From NCBI RefSeq assembly GCF_051521495.1, contig NZ_CP150355.1:6448001-6512000 (forward strand): a stretch of 64,000 nucleotides of DNA, given 5' to 3'. A program made the position numbers and the translations under genes. Source of the DNA: Sorangium sp051521495. GTDB taxonomy: Bacteria > Myxococcota_A > Polyangia > Polyangiales > Polyangiaceae. The stretch's first letter is position 1. Each line of letters begins with the position of its first letter. Positions 18,075 to 26,499 of this stretch are shown here, one piece after another. The notes under the pieces are model-generated. The model did no database searches, was not told the origin of the DNA, and saw only the letters and a list, made by a program, of their open reading frames with translations.

Positions 18075-18371
18075 ATGAGCGAACGCAGGGGTCGTTGGTG
18101 GACGGAAGCATCCGTCAGCGCACGAGCAGCTCGCACCGCGTCAATCGCGCTCGCGGTCGCCCTCGCTTCCGGCTGCGGGAGCGTGTGCGACGAGGCGGCG
18201 GAGCACTCCGAGGAGTGCGGCTTCCACGGCAGCGCCATCTCCAGCGAGGCCTCGTGCGACGGCGCCGTCCAGTGCGCCTCCGCGTGCGCGGCCGAGGCGC
18301 CCTGCGGCGCGTTCGATGGAACCGACGCGGCAGCGCTCGATCGGTACGAGCGCTGCCTCAAAGCCTGCTGA
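18075..18371 (+). CDS. Small Cys-rich secreted protein, probable lipoprotein
   Basis: A 98-aa protein with a 20-residue charged N-tail, a hydrophobic segment (ASIALAVALASGC) and lipobox-like SGC at residue 34. The mature 65 residues have about ten cysteines, including CDEAAEHSEEC and CASACAAEAPC, ending in a terminal Cys. A good Shine-Dalgarno (GGGAGAGAAGAGG) precedes ATG 18075. The gene is divergent from the caspase-like/TPR gene (149 bp) and convergent with the kinase gene (12 bp). Function is unknown. The size and Cys pattern resemble 10438-10713. Confidence 0.6.
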   Translation: MSERRGRWWTEASVSARAARTASIALAVALASGCGSVCDEAAEHSEECGFHGSAISSEASCDGAVQCASACAAEAPCGAFDGTDAAALDRYERCLKAC

Positions 18372-18383
18372 GCCCGCCGTGGC

Positions 18384-19706
18384 TCAGCGCGCGGCCCGGA
18401 CCAGCGCGGCGCCGTCCGCCGGCCGGTCGTCGTCCGGACCGAGGCACCGCAGCGACAGCTCCTTCCAGGGAGCGAGCCCTTCGCCCCCCAGCGGCTCGAG
18501 GTGCACGAGGACGTCCTCGAGCACGCGGCCGTAGCCGTAGACGTCATCGCGCGGATCGCTCGGTCGCCCGGCGAGCCGCTCCGGGGAGACGTACCCAGGG
18601 CTGCCGCCGGCGGATGGGGCGCCGCGGAGCCTGGCCAGCCCGAAGTCGGTGAGCACGGGCTCGCCGAGGTTGCGCAGGAGCACGTTGGCCGGCTTCACGT
18701 CAGCGTGGACGTAGCCGCGCTCATGGATGCGGGCGAGCGCGCGCGCGAGAGGGCGCGCCCACCGCGCGACCGGCGCGAGCGCCGCCGCGTCGCCGGCGCG
18801 GAGCACGTCCCGCACCGAGCCGCGCGCGATCCACTCGAGCGCGATCCACCCCTCCTCGGGGTCCGCGTCGAACACCCGCACGACGCCGGGGCCCGCGAGC
18901 GCCGCGGCGAGCCGCACCTCGCGGGTGAGGTGCGCCCGGTCGCCGCCCCGCCCGTGGTAGACCTTGAACCCGATGCGCCGGCCGAGCACCTCGTCCTCGG
19001 CCTCGTACACGGCGCCGGCGCCGCCGCGCGCCACCTCGCGGAGCAGGCGGAACGGGCTCTTGCCCGCCGAGGGCGCGATCACGGTCGCGTCCTCCACGCG
19101 GGCGGCCGCAGGCCGATCCGCTCCGAGCGCCGCCCGCCATCGCTGGTGGCGCTCGCGCGCGCCCGGCGCGCCGATCTCCCGGACGAGCACCCGCTCGATC
19201 GCGCCGACGGCCCGCGGGAGCTGCCCCAGCGAGGCGTAGAGATCGGCCGCGAGGACGAGGCCTTCGGTCGAGGACACCGGCTGCGCGCGCGAGGCGCCCC
19301 CGCGCTCGCGCGACGCGGCGCCCTCCAGCACGGCGAGCGCGCCCTGCTCGTCGCCCCGCGCCGCGAGCAGATCGGCGCACGCGACGCGGATCGGATCGGG
19401 CAGGACCCGCTCCTCCATCGCCGCGACGAGGTGCGCCACGGCCTCGGCCTCCCGCAGCGTCCCGCGCGCCCGCCGGAGGGTCGCGATCACCTCGTCCGTC
19501 GAGGGCCCCTCCCGCGCGCCGGCGCTCCGCAGGCGCGCGATCTCGTCGCCCCCGCCCTCGCGCGGCGCGCGCCCGTGCGCCGGAGGCCGCGGCGCTCGCG
19601 CCGGATGCGCGCTTCCCGCGGCGTCCGCCCCGCTCGGCGCCGCGGCGCCGCCCGCGCCCGCCGGCGCGCCGCCGAGCCGCTCCTTGAGCCGCTGCCACAG
19701 GCTCAC
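18384..19706 (-). CDS. Ser/Thr protein kinase with N-terminal helical region
   Basis: A 440-aa eukaryotic-type kinase without a membrane segment. Residues 70-200 are helical and TPR-like. The kinase domain runs from 217 to the end: glycine loop REVARGGAGAVYEAED, ATP-binding K248 (IGFKVYHG), catalytic D336 in VHADVKPANVLL and metal-binding D354 in DFGLARL. The usual HRD is HAD, so this is a non-RD kinase unlikely to need activation-loop phosphorylation, and the activation segment is short. Translation starts at GTG 19706, overlapping the stop of the upstream FHA gene by 4 bp (GTGA), so the two are translationally coupled. The FHA protein is the obvious partner or substrate (inference). Confidence 0.85.
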   Translation of the reverse strand: MSLWQRLKERLGGAPAGAGGAAAPSGADAAGSAHPARAPRPPAHGRAPREGGGDEIARLRSAGAREGPSTDEVIATLRRARGTLREAEAVAHLVAAMEERVLPDPIRVACADLLAARGDEQGALAVLEGAASRERGGASRAQPVSSTEGLVLAADLYASLGQLPRAVGAIERVLVREIGAPGARERHQRWRAALGADRPAAARVEDATVIAPSAGKSPFRLLREVARGGAGAVYEAEDEVLGRRIGFKVYHGRGGDRAHLTREVRLAAALAGPGVVRVFDADPEEGWIALEWIARGSVRDVLRAGDAAALAPVARWARPLARALARIHERGYVHADVKPANVLLRNLGEPVLTDFGLARLRGAPSAGGSPGYVSPERLAGRPSDPRDDVYGYGRVLEDVLVHLEPLGGEGLAPWKELSLRCLGPDDDRPADGAALVRAAR

Positions 19707-20929
19707 GCGGGCCCCCCTTCAGCGCCGCCGCCGCGCCGGATCGACGGGGTCTCGCCCGCTGGGGGTAGCCGGAAGACCGCCGTCCCCCCGCGTGCCGAGG
19801 CGATCGCGTCGCCGGCGCAGAGCTCGACCGATGGCGCGAGCTGGTAGTCGCCGAGGAACGGCGGCGGCGCCCCCGGCGGCGTCTTCAGCGCGACGAACGC
19901 CGAGGCCCCGGCCCGATCGAGGCGGATCCGCCAGGGCCCGACCGGCAGATCGCCGAGCGGCGCCGTGAAGCGCTCGCCCGCGATCTCCACCACGCACCCC
20001 TGCCCGGTCCCGGGCGTGATCGCGCACGGCACCTCCCCGCCGAGCAGGAGCTGCACGCCGCGGCCGACGGGCAGAGGGGCCGTGAGCCGCGCGCCCGCCA
20101 GCGTCGTGCCGTTGCGGGTCCCGAGATCCTCGACCTCGACGCCGGACGGGCCGCGCCGGATCAGCACGTGCGTCCTGCTGACGGCGCGGGACGCGACGAC
20201 GATGGTCGCCTCGCCGCGACCGATCGTGACGTCGTCACCGAGCGCGCACCGCAGGAGGGCGCCGCCGAGCTCGAGCGAGAGGATCGGCCCCGAGAGGAGC
20301 CGCGCGCGGATCGCGCGCAGCGCGTCGGCCACCTGCTCGCCGCCGCGATTCCCCCCGATCCAGGCCTCGGCCACCGCGATCGCCTCGCGGCGCTCCGCCA
20401 TCCGGTCGAGATCCGCGATCGACCGCAGGACCGCGGCGAGTTCTCGCTGGTCCCTCTCGACGGTCATCGCGGAGCGGAGCCGCTCCTCGAGCTTCTCGAT
20501 CGCGCCCGCCGCGGCCAGCACCCGCGTCTCCGACTCGGTGTCGCCCACCAGGGCGTAGGCGTCGGCCGCGCGCTCGAGCTCGCCCGCCTCCTCGAGCTCG
20601 CGCGCGACCGCCAGCGCCTCGCTCCGCATCACGCTCGCGCCCCGCGCGCGCACCAGGTCGAACGCGAGCAGCGCCTTGCGCCCGAGCGCGGCGCGCTTGA
20701 GCTCCGGGCTCTCCGCGGTGCGGGACGCCGCCGCGCAGAAGGCGATCCGCTTCTCGACGCCCCGCTCGGCGTCCGCCCGGAGGAGGAGGACCCGGGCCGC
20801 GTCGTCCGGCATCCCGGCGTCGAGGTACAGCTCGACCGCCCCCGCGAGATCGCCGGCGAGCTCCTTGGCCTCGGCCGCCCTGCGTCGGCTGTCCCCCCGC
20901 CTGAGCCCGAACCACTCAAAGAGACTCAC
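19703..20929 (-). CDS. FHA-domain protein with helical N-terminal repeats
   Basis: A 408-aa cytoplasmic protein. Residues 10-210 are alpha-helical, with TPR/HEAT-like periodicity (GDLAGAVELYLDAGMPDDAARV). Residues 215-290 form a forkhead-associated phosphothreonine-binding domain with conserved GR (237-238), SRTH (251-254) and N273-G274 in LGTRNGTTLAG. Residues 290-408 are a beta-rich tail of unknown type. FHA domains recognise pThr peptides, and the 4-bp overlap with the following kinase gene suggests that the kinase phosphorylates or recruits this protein. The start is GTG 20929, since the nearby ATG codons are out of frame. It is divergent from pilB across 102 bp. Confidence 0.82.
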   Translation of the reverse strand: MSLFEWFGLRRGDSRRRAAEAKELAGDLAGAVELYLDAGMPDDAARVLLLRADAERGVEKRIAFCAAASRTAESPELKRAALGRKALLAFDLVRARGASVMRSEALAVARELEEAGELERAADAYALVGDTESETRVLAAAGAIEKLEERLRSAMTVERDQRELAAVLRSIADLDRMAERREAIAVAEAWIGGNRGGEQVADALRAIRARLLSGPILSLELGGALLRCALGDDVTIGRGEATIVVASRAVSRTHVLIRRGPSGVEVEDLGTRNGTTLAGARLTAPLPVGRGVQLLLGGEVPCAITPGTGQGCVVEIAGERFTAPLGDLPVGPWRIRLDRAGASAFVALKTPPGAPPPFLGDYQLAPSVELCAGDAIASARGGTAVFRLPPAGETPSIRRGGGAEGGPA

Positions 20930-21031
20930 GCAGCGCCATCCTCGCCATCCGACATCCTACCCTTGATGCGCGCCGGCCCCAACCGCCAGCGTTGACTCCC
21001 TCCCTCGTCACCCGCAGGATTTGCGGCCTCG

Positions 21032-22732
<1,701 letters not shown>

Positions 22733-22736
22733 GCGC

Positions 22737-23876
22737 ATGACCACCGAGCTCGTCGGACAGCAGGAAGGCCTCCGGTACACGCTCCAGCAGCTCCTCCGCG
22801 CGATGGTGGAGAAGGGCGCGAGCGACATGCACATCACGAGCGGCACGCCGCCGCTCCTGCGCATCGACGGCACGGTGGTGCCGCTCAAGCTCCCGCCGCT
22901 GATGCCGAGCGACACGAGGCAGCTCTGCTACTCGGTGCTGAGCGAGGAGCAGGTTGCGTCGTTCGAGCAGCGCAACGAGCTCGATCTGTCGTTCGGCATG
23001 AAGGGGCTCGCCCGCTTCCGCGCCAACATCTACATGCAGCGCGGCGCCGTGGCGGCCGCCTTCCGGCAGATCCCCTTCCGGATCATGAACTTCGACGAGC
23101 TGGGCCTGCCGCCGGTCGTGCTCGACATCACCGCCAAGCCCCGCGGACTCGTGCTCGTGACGGGCCCGACGGGCTCCGGCAAGACGACCACGCTGGCGAG
23201 CATCATCGACAAGATCAACTCGGAGCAGCGGCTGCACATCCTCACGATCGAAGATCCGATCGAGTACCTGCACCCGCACAAGCTCTCGCTCGTGAACCAG
23301 CGCGAGATCGGCTCCGACACCGCGTCGTTCAAGGACGCCCTGCGGTACGCCCTGCGCCAGGATCCCGACGTCGTGCTCGTCGGCGAGATGCGCGACCTGG
23401 AGACGGTCGAGTCGGCGCTGACGATCGCCGAGACCGGCCACCTCGTGTTCGCCACGCTCCACACGAACTCGGCGATCTCGACGATCAACCGCATCATCGA
23501 CGTCTTCCCGCCGCACCAGCAGTCGCAGGTGCGCCAGCAGCTCTCGTTCACGCTCGTCGCCGTGATGACGCAGCTGCTCCTACCGCGCGCGAACGGCCCG
23601 GGGCGCGTGATGGCGATGGAGGTCATGATCCCGAACGCGGCGATCCGGAACCTCATCCGGGAGGACAAGCTCCACCAGATCTACTCGCAGATGCAGATGG
23701 GCCAGGCCGGCAGCGGCATGCAGACGATGGCCCAATCGCTCGTCTCCCTCTACCAGCGCCGGATGATCTCGCTGGAGGAGGCGTTCGCCGCGGCCGCCGA
23801 CGGCGACGAGCTCCGGGCGATGCTGGAGCCCCGCCAGGCGGTGAGCTCCCGGAACAGCGCCCCGAAGCAGCCCTGA
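22737..23876 (+). CDS. pilT: Type IV pilus retraction ATPase PilT
   Basis: A 379-aa retraction motor driving pilus disassembly and twitching (S-motility-like) movement. Walker A is GPTGSGKTTT starting at residue 143. The Walker B region is RQDPDVVLVGEMRDLETV, and the His-box is LVFATLHTNSAISTINRI. The PilT signature AIRNLIRE followed by DKLHQIYS is intact, so it is a true retraction ATPase and not PilU-like. It starts 4 bp after pilB and is the last gene of this short operon; lexA follows after about 200 bp with its own promoter. The C-terminal 25 residues are variable. Confidence 0.94.
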   Translation: MTTELVGQQEGLRYTLQQLLRAMVEKGASDMHITSGTPPLLRIDGTVVPLKLPPLMPSDTRQLCYSVLSEEQVASFEQRNELDLSFGMKGLARFRANIYMQRGAVAAAFRQIPFRIMNFDELGLPPVVLDITAKPRGLVLVTGPTGSGKTTTLASIIDKINSEQRLHILTIEDPIEYLHPHKLSLVNQREIGSDTASFKDALRYALRQDPDVVLVGEMRDLETVESALTIAETGHLVFATLHTNSAISTINRIIDVFPPHQQSQVRQQLSFTLVAVMTQLLLPRANGPGRVMAMEVMIPNAAIRNLIREDKLHQIYSQMQMGQAGSGMQTMAQSLVSLYQRRMISLEEAFAAAADGDELRAMLEPRQAVSSRNSAPKQP

Positions 23877-24034
23877 CCCGCGGCCCCTGCCCTTCGGTTC
23901 ACCCTGCACGCTCGGCGCGCCACGCGGCTCACGGCGCGGCGCGGCGGCGCGGTGCGATGCGAGCCGGCGGGCGGCGCTGGCATCCGGAAAATCGCAGTAA
24001 AATCGAGCCCATGGAGAGGGGCCTCCACACTTTT

Positions 24035-24063
24035 TTGACATCTACCCAACCGTTCAGTAGGTT
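24035..24063 (+). promoter_or_regulatory. lexA promoter
   Basis: TTGACA at 24035-24040, a 17-bp spacer and TAGGTT at 24058-24063 form a sigma-70-like promoter. The predicted start site (about 24069-24071) coincides with the lexA ATG at 24071, and no Shine-Dalgarno precedes that ATG, so the mRNA may be leaderless. The LexA-like operator lies between the two hexamers. Confidence 0.6.
24042..24058 (+). promoter_or_regulatory. LexA operator (autoregulatory SOS box)
   Basis: CTACCCAACCGTTCAGT agrees at 14 of 17 positions with the degenerate Myxococcus LexA consensus as I remember it (CTRHAMRYBYGTTCAGS), including the entire GTTCAG half. It occupies the spacer between the -35 and -10 of lexA, ideal for autorepression. 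The consensus is quoted from memory. Confidence 0.6.
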
Positions 24064-24070
24064 CCGCCCG

Positions 24071-24763
24071 ATGCAGGGGCTCACCGAGCGACAACAGCAG
24101 GTGCTTCACTATATCCGGCAGTCGATCAGCGAGCGCGGGTACCCGCCGACGCTGCGTGAGATCGGCGCGCATATGGGGATTCGCTCGACGAACGGGGTGA
24201 ACGATCACCTCCGGGCGCTCGAACGCAAGGGCTACCTCACCCGCGAGGACATGAAGTCGCGCGCGCTGCGCCCGCGCGATCTCGATGGTGCGGGCGCCGG
24301 CGGCGGCGCCGATCTCCGGGGCGCGCTCGTGAACGGTGGGAGCGAAGCCCCTGCCAACGACCAGGAGGACGACCTCGTAGAGATCGCGGTCGTCGGCCGG
24401 ATCGCCGCGGGCCTGCCGATCCTCGCCGAGGAGCACGTCCTCGATACGGTCCGGATCGAGCGCACGCTCGTGCGCGGGGGGCGCGAGGTGTTCGGCCTGC
24501 GCGTCACCGGCGACTCGATGATCGAGGCGGGCATCTTCAGCGGCGACTACATCTTCGTGCGCCGGCAGCTCACCGCGCAGCGCGGCGACATCGTGGTCGC
24601 GCTGATCGGCGACGAGGCGACCGTGAAGTACTTCTTCCCGGAGAAGGACTACGTGCGCTTCCAGCCGGCGAACGCGGCGATGGCGCCGATCCTCGTCCGG
24701 GCGAGCGACTTCAAGCCGGCGATGCTCCTCGGCGTGGTGGTCGGCGTCTACCGGAAGCTCTGA
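24071..24763 (+). CDS. lexA: LexA repressor
   Basis: A 230-aa SOS repressor that self-cleaves when activated by RecA filaments. The N-terminal winged helix is MQGLTERQQQVLHYIRQSI through SALRPRDL, with the recognition region RSTNGVNDHLRALE. After a Gly/Ala-rich linker of about 30 residues, longer than in E. coli, comes the cleavage site A113-G114 (GRIAAGLPI). The catalytic dyad is S149 (TGDSMIEAGI) and K186 (DEATVKYFF). ATG 24071 matches the family start. An in-frame ATG at 24011 would lie upstream of the promoter described here and is rejected. Autoregulation is inferred from the operator in its own promoter. Confidence 0.93.
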   Translation: MQGLTERQQQVLHYIRQSISERGYPPTLREIGAHMGIRSTNGVNDHLRALERKGYLTREDMKSRALRPRDLDGAGAGGGADLRGALVNGGSEAPANDQEDDLVEIAVVGRIAAGLPILAEEHVLDTVRIERTLVRGGREVFGLRVTGDSMIEAGIFSGDYIFVRRQLTAQRGDIVVALIGDEATVKYFFPEKDYVRFQPANAAMAPILVRASDFKPAMLLGVVVGVYRKL

Positions 24764-24789
24764 CCTCGCCCTTCTCTTTCCCGAGCCGG

Positions 24790-24819
24790 TTGACGCGCGC
24801 CGAGCGCCCTTGATAGCGT
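24790..24819 (+). promoter_or_regulatory. Candidate promoter for the lipoprotein/OmpA pair
   Basis: TTGACG at 24790-24795, an 18-bp spacer and TAGCGT at 24814-24819. The pattern TTGAC(A/G)-N17/18-TAG matches the lexA promoter. It would give a leader of about 45 nt before GTG 24872. Confidence 0.4.
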
Positions 24820-24871
24820 CGCGACGGCCGGGCAGACGGTCTTAGGTGCCCGCTCCAGAAAGAACGCGATC

Positions 24872-25198
24872 GTGACGACGCACGGGCGGCGATTCGGAAC
24901 TTGGATTTCAGGCGCGGGCATGGTGCTCGCGGCCGCTCTCACGGGCGGCTGCGGCGGTACCATCTACGCGTTCACCGCGAACTCGGCATCGAGCAAGCTC
25001 GAGACGGCCGAGGCGCTCGGCGCAGAGAAGTACGCGCCGTACGAGTATTACACCGCGCGCGAGCACCTCTGGAAGGCTCGGGAGGAGGCCGCGGCCGCCG
25101 ACTACGGCGACGCGATCGACTTCGCCGACGTCGCGGAGGAGTACGCGGACAAGGCGATCACCCTAGCGAAGCAGGCGCACGAGGGCGCGGGTCGATGA
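24872..25198 (+). CDS. DUF4398-like envelope lipoprotein
   Basis: A 108-aa protein with a signal peptide (MVLAAALTGGCGG, lipobox Cys at residue 27). The mature part is an amphipathic helical hairpin, including ASSKLETAEALGAEKYAPYE and EHLWKAREEAAAADYGDAID, resembling DUF4398 proteins that occur next to OmpA-like lipoproteins. It starts at GTG 24872, and its stop overlaps the ATG of the OmpA-family gene (ATGA at 25195-25198), so the two are translationally coupled. A joint role in linking outer membrane and peptidoglycan is inferred. The N-terminal region of the next protein contains a related helical segment (ELAMAKSHLSFAAVELDQG). Confidence 0.65.
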   Translation: MTTHGRRFGTWISGAGMVLAAALTGGCGGTIYAFTANSASSKLETAEALGAEKYAPYEYYTAREHLWKAREEAAAADYGDAIDFADVAEEYADKAITLAKQAHEGAGR

Positions 25199-26355
25199 GC
25201 ATTGGAATGACGCGCCGCAGTTCTCGACGCGCTCGTCGCGCGGGCTCCCTCGCTGTCGTGGCGCTCGCCGGGACCGCCTTTTCGTGCACGCAGGTGCCGG
25301 TCATGCGCGGCGACATCGAGGCGCTGACCACCATCGCGAACCAGGCGGAGCGCAACGGCGCGCTCCGCTGCGCGCCGCGCGAGCTGGCGATGGCGAAGTC
25401 GCACCTGTCGTTCGCCGCGGTCGAGCTCGATCAGGGCTTTTTCGCGCGGGCCAAGGAGCACCTCGACATCGCGAAGGCGAACACGCATGCCGCGTACGAC
25501 CTCTCGCCGCCGCAGAAGTGCGCCGAGCGCGGGTTCGTCGAGGAGGCGCCGCCGCCCAAGCCCGGAGACTGCGACGGCGACGGGCTGCTCGATCCGGACG
25601 ACAAGAAGTGCCCGTGCGACGCGGAGACCTGGAACGGCTTCCAGGACGATGACGGCTGCCCGGACGATCCGGACACGGACGGCGACGGCCTGACGGACAG
25701 CAAGGACAGCTGCGTGCTGCTGCCCGAGGACAAGGACGGCTACCTCGACGAGGACGGCTGCCCCGAGGTGGACAACGACCTCGATACGATCCTCGACGCG
25801 AACGACAAGGACAGCACGGGCAAGAGCTGCGCGAACGACCCGGAGGATCCGGACGGCTACGAGGACGCCGACGGCTGCCCCGAGCCAGACAACGACCAGG
25901 ACACCGTGGTCGATCTCGAGGACCAGTGCCCGAACGAGCCGGGCGTGGTCGGCGGCGACAAGCCGGGCTGCCCGAAGAAGCCGAGCCTTGTCATCGTCAC
26001 CGAGAAGGAGATCAAGATCACGCAGCAGATCCACTTCGAGTTCGACAAGGACAAGATCCGGCCCGAGAGCTTCCCGATCCTCGACGCCGTGGTGGACGTC
26101 CTCCAGCAGAACCCGAAGATCAAGATCGAGATCCAGGGGCATACGGACAACAAGGGCGCTGCTGCGTACAACAAGAAGCTGTCGGATCGGCGTGCGGCCT
26201 CGGTCAAGAAGTACCTGGTGGCCAAGGGCATCGACGAGGCCCGGCTGACATCGAAGGGGTACGGCATGGAGCAGCCGATCGTGCCGAACACGTCCGACCA
26301 GAACCGCGCCCTGAACCGGCGCGTGCAGTTCGTCCGCACGGAGGGCGCGCAGTAG
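25195..26355 (+). CDS. OmpA-family lipoprotein with TSP3 calcium-binding repeats
   Basis: A 386-aa outer-membrane-associated protein. The signal/lipobox AGTAFSC is near residue 31. Residues 45-115 form a helical hairpin similar to the preceding small lipoprotein. Residues 125-250 contain repeated Asp-rich motifs such as DCDGDGLLDPDD, DTDGDGLTD and DNDQDTVVDLEDQC, characteristic of thrombospondin type-3 calcium-binding repeats with paired cysteines. Residues 265-386 form an OmpA C-terminal domain: IHFEFDKDKIRPES, then IEIQGHTDNKGAAAYNKKLS with peptidoglycan-binding Asp and Arg (LSDRRAASVKKYL). It anchors the envelope to diaminopimelate peptidoglycan, probably in a calcium-stiffened form. Coupled to the preceding gene by the ATGA overlap. 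Confidence 0.88.
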   Translation: MSIGMTRRSSRRARRAGSLAVVALAGTAFSCTQVPVMRGDIEALTTIANQAERNGALRCAPRELAMAKSHLSFAAVELDQGFFARAKEHLDIAKANTHAAYDLSPPQKCAERGFVEEAPPPKPGDCDGDGLLDPDDKKCPCDAETWNGFQDDDGCPDDPDTDGDGLTDSKDSCVLLPEDKDGYLDEDGCPEVDNDLDTILDANDKDSTGKSCANDPEDPDGYEDADGCPEPDNDQDTVVDLEDQCPNEPGVVGGDKPGCPKKPSLVIVTEKEIKITQQIHFEFDKDKIRPESFPILDAVVDVLQQNPKIKIEIQGHTDNKGAAAYNKKLSDRRAASVKKYLVAKGIDEARLTSKGYGMEQPIVPNTSDQNRALNRRVQFVRTEGAQ

Positions 26356-26367
26356 TCCAGCCGCCGC

Positions 26368-26380
26368 GGGGGGGGGGGGG
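26368..26380 (+). repeat. Homopolymeric G13 tract
   Basis: Thirteen consecutive G residues lie 12 bp after the OmpA-family stop and about 120 bp before the next gene. It may act as a slippage-prone or G-quadruplex-forming element, or may have an imprecisely determined length. Confidence 0.9.
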
Positions 26381-26499
26381 ACACCGCCTGGCATGTCGGG
26401 GTACGGTCGCTCCTCTCGACCGCGCAGTCCTTGGGGCCGAGCCCGGCCCCTCTCCTGAAGCAAGCGCCCTTCCCCAGCACTTCCTGGAGGTCTGAACCC

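Noticed and set aside
15121..18078. 985-codon plus-strand open frame opposite the caspase-like/TPR gene
   Set aside because: Typical antisense frame of a GC-rich gene: Arg/Glu-rich, no domains, while the minus strand shows TPR and caspase-like patterns.
24011..24070. Upstream ATG as lexA start
   Set aside because: It would place translation start ahead of the promoter and LexA operator and adds 20 non-conserved residues.
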